64,000 nucleotides of DNA from Oligoflexia bacterium (GCA_016715815.1 JADJXN010000001.1:442001-506000); one strand, 5' to 3'. Counted from the first letter of the stretch, positions 36,471 through 45,681 are shown. Translations and numbers: made by a program. The notes: generated by a model not told the origin, from the sequence alone.

Positions 36471-38443
36471 TATTCTTCCTCTTGTGGAGTTACAATTTCT
36501 TTAACTTTCACATTTAAATTTTTAATCATATCTGGAGCATATTTTTTAAAGTAAGCCAAAGTTATATCTCTGATTGTGGGGCCAGCCGCTGTTCCATGAC
36601 AACCATGCTCTATATGTACTGCCATTGCTATAAGAGGGTTTTCTGCAGGTGCAAAAGCTGCCATCCAGCCATGGTGGCGGTGCTTTAAAGGTTTATTCTC
36701 ACATTTTGCAAAAACTGTTTCAGCTGTTAATTGAAAAAGTTGAACCGTTCCTGTTTTACCAGCGATATGAAGACCTGGAATTTTATAGCCCCTTGCTGTT
36801 CCATGCTCTTTTTCAAAAACATCTACTAATGCTTGCTTAACAATCTGAAAGGTTTCGTGGGAGATAGTGACATCATTTTCATTTTCCTTTTTTTGTGCAT
36901 TATGAATTAAATGTGGGCTGGTTACCTTTAATACTTTGCTATCAATACTTTCAATTTTTTTAATTAAATATGGTCGAAATACTTTTCCATTTGTGGCAAT
37001 GGCTGCGTAAGATGTTGCCATTTGTAATGGGCTTAAAAGATTAAATCCTTGTCCAATGGCATTAGATAAATTTTCTCCGGGCTGCCATTCTTCGCCAAGA
37101 GCTTTTTTCTTCCATTCAGTATCTGGCACAAGACCCGTGCGTTCATTATCAAGCTCGATCCCTGTTTTTGAACCCAGCCCTAGTTTGCGGGCATATTTAG
37201 CAATTTTATCAATGCCTAAATCAATACCTAGGTGGTAAAAAAATACGTCACAAGATCTCTCAAGTGCTTGATACACATTAACCGGTCCATGACCATGTTT
37301 TCGCCAGCAGTTATATTTTCTTCTTCCAAAGTTCATATAACCAGGACATGAAAATGTAGTTTTGGTTGTGATTAGCTTTTCTTCAAGAGCCGCAATGGCT
37401 ACAATGGTTTTAAATGTACTGCCTGGGGCGTAGTGATCCTGAACGGCTTTATTTCTTAACGGTTTAAAAGGGTCATTTACTAACTGTGACCATATCTCTG
37501 GCGATATTCCTGTTGAAAAATAATTTGGGTCATAAGAAGGTGTGTTGACCATACTTAAAATTTCGCCAGTATTGGGATCTAAAACAACAACACTTCCAGT
37601 ATGTTTATTTTTTATAAAAGAATCATAGGCTGCTTGTTGGATATCTTTATCTATTGTGAGAGTAATATTATGCCCAGGAACATAATCAGCGCCTTCAGGA
37701 TAACCACCTAAAATAAGATCTTTACCTGAAGCTATTTCTCTTCCTCTAGCATCCACTTCAACAAATCTGGCCCCGTCTACACCTCTAAGCTCAAAATCCC
37801 ATCTTTTTTCAAGTCCCGCTTTTCCAATGATGTCTCCTGATTTAAGTTTGAATTCAAATTTTCGTTTTGCATTTAGCTGAGGAAGCTCTTCTTTTGACAC
37901 TTCACTCACATAACCAAACAATTGGGAGCCGCTTTTATCTAGTAAGTAATTTCTTTTAATTACCATCTCAACCTTTAAACCGGGATTATCTATTATCATC
38001 CTTTCAATTTTCCCTACTTCATCTCTATTAATGTCCTCTTTGATTCTTACTGGTTTAAAAACACCATTTTGACGTCGGCTTTGTTTTACTTTTTTTATTA
38101 TATCTTCTTTTTTAATATTTAATGTGCTTGCTAATTCCGTAGCAATATCATCTGTATTTTCAATATATTGTGGTGTTAATGTCACATTAAAAGAAGGGAG
38201 GCTATCTACCAAAATTTCTCCATTTCGGTCTAGCATCATGCCCCTAGGAGCATTTATTTTTTCCTCTTTAATCTGATTTTGTTCACTAAATTTTAAAAGC
38301 TCTGTCCCTTTAAAAATTTGTAAATACCATAGTCTTAAAAATAAAATAACAAGTGCAAGGATGACGGTACCATAGAGATAAGTATATCTGTTTTGATATT
38401 CTTTTACGTCTTCACTGCTTTCAACTAAATCAAATGGGCTCAT
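36470..38443 (-). CDS. mrdA: Penicillin-binding protein 2
   Basis: A 657-residue class B PBP: one N-terminal membrane span (about 22-44), the PBP dimer domain and a transpeptidase domain. The active-site motifs are SxxK in PGSTFKTIVAI, SxN-like SNAIGQG and KTGT in HIAGKTGTVQLF. It crosslinks peptidoglycan during elongation with RodA. The gene order mreC-mreD-mrdA-rodA with 4- to 8-base overlaps is the classic rod-shape operon. mreB is not in the window. Confidence 0.96.
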   Translation of the reverse strand: MSPFDLVESSEDVKEYQNRYTYLYGTVILALVILFLRLWYLQIFKGTELLKFSEQNQIKEEKINAPRGMMLDRNGEILVDSLPSFNVTLTPQYIENTDDIATELASTLNIKKEDIIKKVKQSRRQNGVFKPVRIKEDINRDEVGKIERMIIDNPGLKVEMVIKRNYLLDKSGSQLFGYVSEVSKEELPQLNAKRKFEFKLKSGDIIGKAGLEKRWDFELRGVDGARFVEVDARGREIASGKDLILGGYPEGADYVPGHNITLTIDKDIQQAAYDSFIKNKHTGSVVVLDPNTGEILSMVNTPSYDPNYFSTGISPEIWSQLVNDPFKPLRNKAVQDHYAPGSTFKTIVAIAALEEKLITTKTTFSCPGYMNFGRRKYNCWRKHGHGPVNVYQALERSCDVFFYHLGIDLGIDKIAKYARKLGLGSKTGIELDNERTGLVPDTEWKKKALGEEWQPGENLSNAIGQGFNLLSPLQMATSYAAIATNGKVFRPYLIKKIESIDSKVLKVTSPHLIHNAQKKENENDVTISHETFQIVKQALVDVFEKEHGTARGYKIPGLHIAGKTGTVQLFQLTAETVFAKCENKPLKHRHHGWMAAFAPAENPLIAMAVHIEHGCHGTAAGPTIRDITLAYFKKYAPDMIKNLNVKVKEIVTPQEEE

Positions 38444-38967
38444 CCATCTAACTCACTAAATTCAAGGCGTTTTGTTTTTTCATCAATTTTTTGAAAAAAT
38501 ATAAAAAGTATTTTTACAAAAAGTGCTGTTATTAATATTTCTAAAACCCAGTCAAGAGGCCTTAATTGAGGCGTTGTGTCCTCAAAAAGGCCGCTTGCTA
38601 CCCATGAAACGACATGGAAGATAAGTATATTGGCTAAAGCTACTCTTGAAAAACTTGTGGTATTGGATGTGTAAAGTTGGTGTTTAACAAACATGGTAAA
38701 AAGAAAAATAACCATTGTAGCAAAAACGCTTATACTTTGAAGCATTGTTGAAATAAGTCCAAGACAATAACTTGCTAGAAAAGTAAAAAGTAAGGCTTCA
38801 GTAGTGCTGCGGTACAAACAAATGTAAGTTACAATAACCAAGGCAATTTGAATTGTAGATCTTGAGCCTATTAACCAATGAAAAAGGCTTGTCTGTAGGC
38901 TAATGGCTAAAAGCAGCATAGACATATAAATAACAAAATTAAATATTATAGTTGATGGTCTATTCAT
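38440..38967 (-). CDS. mreD: Rod-shape protein MreD
   Basis: A 175-residue membrane protein with about five spans and little sequence conservation, the usual profile of MreD. Its identity rests on size, topology and position between mreC and mrdA. It overlaps both neighbours (ATGA with mrdA, 8 bases with mreC). It works with MreC to couple cytoskeleton and wall synthesis. Confidence 0.82.
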   Translation of the reverse strand: MNRPSTIIFNFVIYMSMLLLAISLQTSLFHWLIGSRSTIQIALVIVTYICLYRSTTEALLFTFLASYCLGLISTMLQSISVFATMVIFLFTMFVKHQLYTSNTTSFSRVALANILIFHVVSWVASGLFEDTTPQLRPLDWVLEILITALFVKILFIFFQKIDEKTKRLEFSELDG

Positions 38968-39781
38968 TTTTCTTAACCACTAAAACTTCTTCAAGTCTTG
39001 TGATATCTATAATGGGTTTTACTTCTACATATTGTGTGACACCGTAGTGTTTTTTATCAACTCTTGTTACGTAGCCAATGGGAAAGCCTTTTGGAAATAA
39101 GCCATCAAGGCCACTTGCAACTACAAGATCATTGACTTGTATATCATCGGTTCTTAAAAGATATTTTAGTTGGGATAAGTCTTTCCCTAAGCCCTCCAGA
39201 ATACCTCTGGCTCTGTTTTTTTGCACAATGGCATCAATAACAGTGTTTCGATCTGTTAATAAAATGACAGTAGAATATTTTTTCTCTGCATTTAAAATAT
39301 AACCAACAACACCTTCAGGAGTAACGACAGCCATTTTTTTCTTAACCCCATTCTCCAGACCTTTATTAATTGTTACTGATGAGTACTCACCCCATAGGCC
39401 CATGGCAGTTACTTGTGCTGCCAAATATTGGGATTGTGCTGATTGCTTAAATTCGAGAATTTTTTTTAATCTGTTGTTTTCATTTTGAGTTTCTTCAGCT
39501 AATTTTAAATCCTGCTTAGCTCTGGCTAGCTCTTCTTTTAATATGCGGTTTTGTTTTTTAACATCCAAAAGGTTTAAGTAAAAAGATGTTGTTTTTGACA
39601 CACCTAATGCAAATTTAGAAAATAATTCCTGCGTTGGGTTAATAACCCATAGCACGGGTAGATCATACCAGCTGATTTCATTTTCTTGTTTTTTTTCAAT
39701 ATTAAGTGAGATAAGGGGTAGTGCTAAAATAAGCACAATCAAAAGTAGTTTTTTAATATCCATTTCAAATAGGCCAAACAT
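38960..39781 (-). CDS. mreC: Rod-shape protein MreC
   Basis: A 273-residue protein with an N-terminal membrane span (about 10-26), a coiled coil (about 70-110) and a periplasmic beta-domain (VTAMGLWGEYSSVTINKG, VVTPEGVVGYIL, VVASGLDGLFPKGFPIGYV) diagnostic of MreC. It activates the PBP2-RodA synthase. An internal ATG seven codons in is an alternative start. First gene of the operon in the window. Confidence 0.93.
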   Translation of the reverse strand: MFGLFEMDIKKLLLIVLILALPLISLNIEKKQENEISWYDLPVLWVINPTQELFSKFALGVSKTTSFYLNLLDVKKQNRILKEELARAKQDLKLAEETQNENNRLKKILEFKQSAQSQYLAAQVTAMGLWGEYSSVTINKGLENGVKKKMAVVTPEGVVGYILNAEKKYSTVILLTDRNTVIDAIVQKNRARGILEGLGKDLSQLKYLLRTDDIQVNDLVVASGLDGLFPKGFPIGYVTRVDKKHYGVTQYVEVKPIIDITRLEEVLVVKKNE

Positions 39782-39888
39782 ACTAAAAGTGTCCCATAAA
39801 AATCTTAAAAATTAAAATAAGTTTTGCCTTGAATTTATTTATGTGGTGAAGTCAGCATGATTATATTTAACGAAAGGGTAAGCTCTTT

Positions 39889-41415
39889 ATGACCAGCACA
39901 AAAACCTCGATGATGTCTTTTTGGAAGAAAAAATCAAAAAAACTGGCTGCTCATCTTGTATTTTGGCCTATCATATTGGTTTTTGCGATTTTTGGTTTTG
40001 AAAAGATGGGTAATCCTGTGGGTGGGGCGGCAGCAGTAGTCAATGGCAACTCTATTACGGTGTCTGAGTACAGGGGTACATTGCAGCGCATGATCGATTT
40101 TTATTCTCAAATGACAGGTGGGGAGTTTAATGAGGATGCAATCAAAAGGTTTAAAGTTCGTGAAACAGCGCTTCAACAACTCATCACCTCGGAATTAGTT
40201 TCTCAAGAAGCTCATAAAATGGGGTTAAAAGTTACCGATGCTGAACTAACAGAGATTATTACTAATTTAGCTTATTTTAAAAAGGATGAGAAGTTTTCCC
40301 GTGAGGTTTATGAAACAGTATTAAAAAACAATAGACTCTCTAGTTACCAATTTGAAACAGGTTTAAGGAAAGACACATTAGTAGAAAAAACAAGATCATT
40401 TTTTAGTAAAAATGTTTATTTAAGCCCACTTGAAAAAGAGCGTTTAGAGAAAATGCAGTCTCAAAAAATTAATTTAGAATATTTAAAAATAACACCAGCG
40501 CTAGCTCTTGATAATATGAAAGTAACAAGCGCAGATATTGAAAAGCTAAAACAACAAAAGGATTATCAACAAAAAGTAAAAGAATACTATGACCTTAATT
40601 CAAGACTCTTTAATACCCCAGAGCAGGTTAAAGCAAAGCATATTTTGGTTAAAGCTCAAAAAGGAAATAGCTCTGAGGAGGCCAAAGCCTTAGAGAAAAT
40701 TAAAAAAATTCAGAGTGAGCTTAGTAAAAAATCATTTTCAGAGCTGGCAAAAAAATATAGTGATGACCCAGGCTCGAAAAGTAATGGTGGAGAATTAAAT
40801 TGGTTTGAAAAGGGGAGAATGGTTCCAGAATTTGAACAAGCAGCCTTTGGATTAAAAATAGGTGAAGTATCAAAGCCAATTCAGACACAGTTTGGTTTCC
40901 ATTTAATTAAAGTTGAGGCTAAAAAAGCTGCTCAAAACATACCTTTTTCTGAGGCAACACTAAAAATTGAAAAAGCTTTGGCTTCACAGGAAAAACTTCA
41001 ACAGGCAATTAGGGAAATAGAAAATCTCATATCAAGTAATCAAACATTAGCTATAGAGAAAATTAAAAAACTGGATCCAAAAGCAAAGTGGCAAGAAACA
41101 GGTTTATTCTCAGTTACTGAAGAAGTAGTACCAAATCTTGGTGGTGGAGATGAGGTTATGAAAGAGGCCTTAAGCTTATCTTCTCAAAAGCCCATTTCTA
41201 ATAAGCTTTTGGCAGCACAAGATGGTTATGTGGTTATTAAACTCAAAAATACCTCAGATCAGAAACAGGCTACGGATAAAAACAAAATTGCAGCAAACTT
41301 GAATACTAGTCATAAAGACGTTTTTTCTTCTTGGGTGGGAAGGCTTAATGAAAAAGCTAAAATAGATGTTAATCCTAAGCTTTTTGATGGCGGAGTTACC
41401 TCAGATTCCATGTAA
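39889..41415 (+). CDS. Membrane-anchored parvulin foldase (PpiD/SurA type)
   Basis: A 508-residue protein with one N-terminal membrane span (about 20-38), a SurA-N-like chaperone region (about 45-200) and a parvulin domain (about 242-345: AKHILVKAQ, FSELAKKYSDDPGSKSNGGE, GFHLIKVE). A helical C-terminal region follows. It resembles PpiD: anchored in the inner membrane and assisting folding of exported proteins. Divergent from the mreC operon. Confidence 0.88.
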   Translation: MTSTKTSMMSFWKKKSKKLAAHLVFWPIILVFAIFGFEKMGNPVGGAAAVVNGNSITVSEYRGTLQRMIDFYSQMTGGEFNEDAIKRFKVRETALQQLITSELVSQEAHKMGLKVTDAELTEIITNLAYFKKDEKFSREVYETVLKNNRLSSYQFETGLRKDTLVEKTRSFFSKNVYLSPLEKERLEKMQSQKINLEYLKITPALALDNMKVTSADIEKLKQQKDYQQKVKEYYDLNSRLFNTPEQVKAKHILVKAQKGNSSEEAKALEKIKKIQSELSKKSFSELAKKYSDDPGSKSNGGELNWFEKGRMVPEFEQAAFGLKIGEVSKPIQTQFGFHLIKVEAKKAAQNIPFSEATLKIEKALASQEKLQQAIREIENLISSNQTLAIEKIKKLDPKAKWQETGLFSVTEEVVPNLGGGDEVMKEALSLSSQKPISNKLLAAQDGYVVIKLKNTSDQKQATDKNKIAANLNTSHKDVFSSWVGRLNEKAKIDVNPKLFDGGVTSDSM

Positions 41416-41660
41416 TTACAATCACTTAGACTGTCTAACAAATGCATACCGTTATTATTTAAGACATATTACATAAGTGTTTAAAAATATTAATAAATTT
41501 AAATTTCTAAGCACTCTTTGAGCAAATATTAGTCAAAATTGGAAACAATTTTTGGTTTCAATAATTAATGTAACTACCTTAAATTACAAGTTTTTTTGTA
41601 ATACTACACTCTGGCTTTGCTTTTGCTCTCTAATACCTAAAGGGTATAGGGGAGCGTTAT

Positions 41661-43520
41661 TTGAAACATAATATTCTCATCTTCATTTCTATTATTTTGG
41701 CCTCACAAGTTAGCTTTGCTAAGCGAGTTAAGTTTCACCATGGCAAACGTGTAGTAGCCGGTGAGTATATTATTAAACTTAAAAACCCACTTATCAGCTC
41801 TCAAAAAGTTTCTGCCAAAACTACAAATGCGTTTATTTCAAAAGCCCGTGGGCGACACAGGCTTAATGCTGTTTCTAGCTACAGTGGACTTAATTTGCAT
41901 CACATGAAGCTTGATGAGGCTGCTATTGATGAAAAACCCATTGAAGATCAAATTGCTGAAATAAAAGAAAATAACCCTGAAGTAGATTATGTAGAGCCAA
42001 ACTATCTTGTTGAAAAAGCTTCAGCAACTGTTCAGACACAAGCGTACACCTTATCCCAGGTGCTCAACTTTATTGGCTCAGGTTATGGAATGACATCCGC
42101 TGCTATTCAGGCACAAAACACTTGGCCTTTAGTGTCTGGTGCGCAAACAGTAACGGTGGCGGTGATAGATACAGGTCTTGATTTAACTCACCCTAGTTTT
42201 AACTATTCAATTCATACAAACTTAAGCGAAATTGCTTCAAACGGAATTGATGATGATGGTAATGGTTTTGTTGACGATGTCCATGGTTGGAACTTTGTTT
42301 ATAACAACAATAACCCCCAAGATGATGAGGGGCATGGCACTCACGTTTCAGGAATTGTAGTGGGTGTTGGGGATTCTATTTTTCAGGCCCCTAGTTCTGC
42401 TACAAGAATTCAAATTATGCCGCTTAAGTTTTTAGACTCAGAAGGTATTGGTGCTACATCAGATGCCATAAAAGCAATTTACTATGCAGTTAATAATGGA
42501 GCTAAAGTGATTAATAACTCTTGGGGTGGTGGCAATTATAGTCAAGCCCTAGTTGAAGCAATTGCTTATTCCTATACCCATGATGTTTCATTTGTTGTGG
42601 CCTCAGGAAATATGGCAAAAAATAATGACTCAAGCCCCACATACCCAGCAAGTTATAATGTACCTAATGTTATTTCTGTAGCAGCCACTGATGATTTAGA
42701 TAACATGGCTTATTTTAGTAATTATGGGAAATCCACAGTTGGGCTTTCCTCTCCTGGAGTGAATATTTTAAGTACATGGCCAAATGGGTATTATGCATAT
42801 TTGTCAGGTACAAGTATGGCAGCGCCCTTTGTTTCAGGCGTTGCAGCTCTGATGAAGTTAAAATCCCCACAAATGAACTCTTACCAAATGAAAAATATTT
42901 TACTTTCCAGTGTTGATCAAAAATCTAACTTAAATAATTATGTTCAGTCCAGCGGGCGAGTTAATGTTCTTAGCTCTGTGAATAATGCAATTAATGCTAT
43001 AGTTGATGGCTTTAAACCAGCCTACACTGTGCAAGTCAGCATGAATGACAGAGAGCTTGCAAGCTCTCTTGCAGGCCGTGGGGGTTGCGGTAGTATTGAA
43101 AAGATTAATCAACAAGAAAATGGATTTAAAAAAGCGATCATTACACTTGCACTTTTATTAATACCTGTATTTTTAGTTCGTGCTTTTAGAAATACAAATA
43201 ATCAAAAAGCAAACCGACGTCGTCATGACCGTTATGCAATCAACAGCCAAATGACTCTAAAATTAGGAGGCCAGGAACTCATTGGTAGTGTTAAAACCAT
43301 CTCTGTTGGTGGTACTGAAATTAACACTCAGGCTCTATTAACTAACGGCAGTGTTATTAAGATGACAATCTCAAGCCCTGACGGTAAAGAGTCCATTCAA
43401 GTAGAAGGTAGTATTGTTTGGTCTGAGTCTGAAAAGCGCTATGGTGTTGCATTTAATAATATTAGTGATTCTGTAAGAGCACGCATCACTCAATGGCAAA
43501 AAGCACTTATTAAAGTTTAA
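41661..43520 (+). CDS. Exported subtilase with C-terminal membrane span and PilZ-like domain
   Basis: A 619-residue S8 protease with an added tail. Signal peptide at 1-20; inhibitor I9 propeptide-like region about 30-117; catalytic domain about 130-450. The triad is Asp170 (VIDTGLD), His225 (GHGTHVSG) and Ser385 (SGTSMAAP), with Asn316 as oxyanion residue. The loop DDDGNGFVDD at 197-206 looks like a calcium site. A hydrophobic segment at about 490-508 is followed by basic residues and a PilZ-like domain: RRHDR at 520-524 and ISVGG at 547-551. The D/N-x-S-x-x-G motif has Thr in its first place. Periplasmic protease and cytoplasmic c-di-GMP sensing would thus be joined. A terminator follows. 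Confidence 0.88.
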   Translation: MKHNILIFISIILASQVSFAKRVKFHHGKRVVAGEYIIKLKNPLISSQKVSAKTTNAFISKARGRHRLNAVSSYSGLNLHHMKLDEAAIDEKPIEDQIAEIKENNPEVDYVEPNYLVEKASATVQTQAYTLSQVLNFIGSGYGMTSAAIQAQNTWPLVSGAQTVTVAVIDTGLDLTHPSFNYSIHTNLSEIASNGIDDDGNGFVDDVHGWNFVYNNNNPQDDEGHGTHVSGIVVGVGDSIFQAPSSATRIQIMPLKFLDSEGIGATSDAIKAIYYAVNNGAKVINNSWGGGNYSQALVEAIAYSYTHDVSFVVASGNMAKNNDSSPTYPASYNVPNVISVAATDDLDNMAYFSNYGKSTVGLSSPGVNILSTWPNGYYAYLSGTSMAAPFVSGVAALMKLKSPQMNSYQMKNILLSSVDQKSNLNNYVQSSGRVNVLSSVNNAINAIVDGFKPAYTVQVSMNDRELASSLAGRGGCGSIEKINQQENGFKKAIITLALLLIPVFLVRAFRNTNNQKANRRRHDRYAINSQMTLKLGGQELIGSVKTISVGGTEINTQALLTNGSVIKMTISSPDGKESIQVEGSIVWSESEKRYGVAFNNISDSVRARITQWQKALIKV

Positions 43521-43524
43521 AAAT

Positions 43525-43556
43525 AAAAAACCCTGGGATTTCTCCCAGGGTTCTTT
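43525..43556. terminator. Bidirectional terminator
   Basis: AACCCTGGGA (43529-43538) pairs perfectly with TCCCAGGGTT (43543-43552) around a 4-base loop. The minus direction is followed by T6-A-T5, a strong signal for the leftward gene at 43580; the plus direction has a weaker T-rich tail for the subtilase. Confidence 0.85.
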
Positions 43557-43579
43557 CTAGATTCAATATTTAAATTAAA

Positions 43580-43984
43580 TCATCCACCAAAAGAATCATT
43601 TGTCCAGTCAGGGTTACCTTGCCAACCAGGAATGGATTTTGCCCATGCATCAAGCTTTTCCATCCAGCCAGGAACTCCTGGGGTTACATCACGGCATGGT
43701 GTGGTTTGCACACCAGATTCAGTGTCACCGCAGTAGTAGTATGTAACAGGTGTTCCAAAAGCTAACTTTTGGTTAAGGTAGGTCATAAACTTTGACTCAC
43801 CAAAACATTCTGGCTCACAATTGCCAGCCTCTTCGTTACAAACGTAGATGGTGGTTTCATTTACTGCGCAATAGGCTTGGTATTTTTCGTTCCAAGCATA
43901 CTGTCTTTTTGCTGGTTGACCAGGGAATGCTAGAGCTACTTGAGCTAAGCAAACTAGGCCTAAACCTAAAAATAATGATTTCAT
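43580..43984 (-). CDS. Small secreted cysteine-rich protein
   Basis: A 134-residue protein with a signal peptide (MKSLFLGLGLVCLAQVALA) and a mature domain of about 115 residues with six cysteines, enough for three disulfides, plus many Trp, Tyr and Pro residues. An AGGAGAGAACC ribosome-binding site precedes the ATG. No family recognised. It borders the accessory island on the left. Confidence 0.7.
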   Translation of the reverse strand: MKSLFLGLGLVCLAQVALAFPGQPAKRQYAWNEKYQAYCAVNETTIYVCNEEAGNCEPECFGESKFMTYLNQKLAFGTPVTYYYCGDTESGVQTTPCRDVTPGVPGWMEKLDAWAKSIPGWQGNPDWTNDSFGG

Positions 43985-44119
43985 ATGGTTCTCTCCTATA
44001 TAGGTTGTTATTGTTCTTCTTACCTTGGCGGTAGTTGTAGACTAAAACGTGGAAAATGAATGCTTAAATTTTCTGTTATAAAAACTACAAGTAGGTTCTT
44101 AAATCCTCTTTAAAGGAAA

Positions 44120-44425
44120 ATATGCCCAAATCTTTCTGATATCAGAGTATGTTCTGGTGCCCGCGGTCCTAAGCTGGTCGAACACCTGGGGCACGTTATA
44201 ACGTACCCAGTACAGTGGAGAAAACCCAGTGTCAATATCGCCGAGCTGGCTAAGCTGCGTTTTATTGAGGGGTGGAGCCGTAAGGCCCTAGCTAAACATT
44301 TTGATAGGTCCGAACACACTATGCAAATGTGGTTTTGTTATTTAAGACAACACGATTTTAAGCTTAGTGAAATTTCACAAGAGCTAAGATCGTCCATTAA
44401 AAAAATGGAAAGGAGCGCCCAATGA
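44120..44425 (+). CDS. Helix-turn-helix protein without a standard start codon
   Basis: The frame is open from 44114 and encodes about 100 residues ending RSSIKKMERSAQ. A helix-turn-helix lies in IAELAKLRFIEGWSRKALAK followed by HFDRSEHTM, like the DNA-binding part of resolvases or small regulators. The first codons after AAAGGA are ATA TGC CCA; no ATG, GTG or TTG is in frame before the motif. An ATG at 44122 is in another frame that ends after five codons. A point change or lost base at the start is likely, so the gene may be damaged. Its stop overlaps the next small gene as ATGA. Confidence 0.5.
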   Translation: MCPNLSDIRVCSGARGPKLVEHLGHVITYPVQWRKPSVNIAELAKLRFIEGWSRKALAKHFDRSEHTMQMWFCYLRQHDFKLSEISQELRSSIKKMERSAQ

Positions 44426-44595
44426 CAGGAGCTATAAAGCTTATATATGCGATTATATGGTTTGCTTTGGCTGTTGGCGTTGGAGAATCCCTAGTTGAAA
44501 TGACAAAAGCCATGCGTGTAGCTGCAATTAAAGCCCATCAGCGTGGTCCAATCAGCTATAAGCTCTTTACAGAACAGTTAACCGGACAAAAATAA
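44422..44595 (+). CDS. Small membrane peptide
   Basis: A 57-codon frame whose ATG overlaps the helix-turn-helix stop. It encodes one membrane span (IKLIYAIIWFALAVGVG) and a basic, polar tail. AAAGGAGCG gives a ribosome-binding site. A strong terminator follows 26 bases after the stop, which supports a real two-gene transcript. Function unknown. Confidence 0.5.
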   Translation: MTGAIKLIYAIIWFALAVGVGESLVEMTKAMRVAAIKAHQRGPISYKLFTEQLTGQK

Positions 44596-44621
44596 ACTTT
44601 TTAAATATTTAATTTCAATTC

Positions 44622-44648
44622 AACCCGTGGTGATCCCACGGGTTTTTT
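44622..44648 (+). terminator. Rho-independent terminator
   Basis: AACCCGTGG (44622-44630) and CCACGGGTT (44636-44644) form a perfect 9-bp stem with a 5-base loop and a T6 tail. It ends the helix-turn-helix/membrane-peptide transcript and separates it from the resolvase. Confidence 0.85.
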
Positions 44649-44664
44649 AATTTGGGGGAACCAA

Positions 44665-45354
44665 ATGAACCAAAAACGAATAGCTTGCTATGCTCGTGTA
44701 AGTACAACAGATCAATCTACAGGTATGGAATCTCAGGTCAGAGTTTTAAAACAGTATTGTGAGCAAAATAATATCACAAATGTTGAGTTTTTTACTGATG
44801 AAGGTATCAGCGGAACTAAATCCAGCCGTCCGGCTTTAGATAGAATGATGGCGGCTGTAGAAACTGACGAGATTTCCTCGGTTGTTGTTTATTCATTTTC
44901 ACGATTCGCTAGAAGTACCACCCACTTATTAAATGCACTTCAAATTTTTAAGAAAAAAGGGGTTCATTTTGTAAGTCTAACAGAAAAAATTGATACCAAT
45001 AGCGCGGTCGGTGTTGCGATTTTCTCAATCCTTGCAAGTATTTCCCAACTAGAAAGAGATTTAATCGCGGATCGCGTGAAAATTGGGTTAGCAAACGCCA
45101 GGGCCAAGGGAAAATTAATTGGTCGAAAGAAAATGCGAGATTCTGATTTGATCCGAAAACTTTTAAAATCAGGTTTAACTTACAGAGCCATTTCTTTGAT
45201 CGCTAAAGTTTCGCACGGCTCTGTACACCAAGAAAAACTTGCGATGAAAAAAGAAGAAGCATTGTTAAAACAAAAACAAGAAGCCGAAGCATTAGAAAAG
45301 CAAAAAGCTGAAGAAGCAACAGTTGTATTTCCTGATGTTAACAAGCCAGTTTAA
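44665..45354 (+). CDS. Serine resolvase/invertase
   Basis: A 229-residue small serine recombinase. The catalytic serine is Ser13 in CYARVSTTDQ; the conserved VYSFSRFARS and SISQLERDLIADRVKIGLANAR blocks follow. The C-terminal helix-turn-helix is at about 165-190 (DLIRKLLKSGLTYRAISLIA), then an unusual Lys/Glu/Ala-rich tail of about 35 residues. It resolves or inverts DNA at short sites; its target here is not evident. A terminator follows the stop at once. Confidence 0.9.
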   Translation: MNQKRIACYARVSTTDQSTGMESQVRVLKQYCEQNNITNVEFFTDEGISGTKSSRPALDRMMAAVETDEISSVVVYSFSRFARSTTHLLNALQIFKKKGVHFVSLTEKIDTNSAVGVAIFSILASISQLERDLIADRVKIGLANARAKGKLIGRKKMRDSDLIRKLLKSGLTYRAISLIAKVSHGSVHQEKLAMKKEEALLKQKQEAEALEKQKAEEATVVFPDVNKPV

Positions 45355-45360
45355 TTTAAA

Positions 45361-45394
45361 GGGAGTTTCCGAAAGGAAGCTCCCTATTTTTTTG
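45361..45394 (+). terminator. Rho-independent terminator of resolvase gene
   Basis: GGGAGTTTCC (45361-45370), GAAA tetraloop, GGAAGCTCCC (45375-45384, one G-U pair), then TATTTTTTT. Confidence 0.88.
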
Positions 45395-45484
45395 TCTTTT
45401 TTGGCTAAGAAAGAGTGTCTTTTGGCCACAAGAAAACCAAGTTCAAATCGTCTTTAAGTGGTTTGGATTAGAAAGCTAAAGAAA

Positions 45485-45512
45485 TAAGGCAGACTTTTTA
45501 GGGTCTGCCTTA
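45485..45512 (-). terminator. Terminator-like hairpin facing left
   Basis: TAAGGCAGAC (45485-45494) pairs with GTCTGCCTTA (45503-45512) across an 8-base loop. On the minus strand it is followed by TTTCTTT. It lies 44 bases past the stop of the 41-residue leftward frame. Confidence 0.55.
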
Positions 45513-45555
45513 AGCCTATTTATTCTTTTAAAAAACTCGGCTTATTTTGAAGTGT

Positions 45556-45681
45556 TTACTGGTCAGCCGATGATTTCTCAACAAACCTATCCCATCGTAA
45601 TTTTAAACGATTTTGGCGGAAAAATTTTGTTCGAACTTCTTTGGCAACTCTGATGTTCCGCTTTTTTCTTTCGCTTTTCAT
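45556..45681 (-). CDS. Candidate 41-residue basic protein
   Basis: An ATG-to-TAA frame encoding a strongly basic peptide (MKSERKKRNIRVAKEVRTKF then FRQNRLKLRWDRFVEKSSAD). It lies in a 575-bp stretch without other genes and is followed by a hairpin terminator in the same direction. The upstream AAAGAG is a weak ribosome-binding site. The composition suggests nucleic-acid binding, but no homologue is recognised and it could be chance. Confidence 0.3.
   Translation of the reverse strand: MKSERKKRNIRVAKEVRTKFFRQNRLKLRWDRFVEKSSADQ

Noticed and set aside
44150..44175. TGGTGCCCGCGG resembles the 3' end of tRNA-Leu (TGGTGCCCCCGA at 58323), a possible attachment-site repeat.
   Set aside because: Only about ten bases agree and the similarity ends there; the sequence is also explained by the open helix-turn-helix reading frame.
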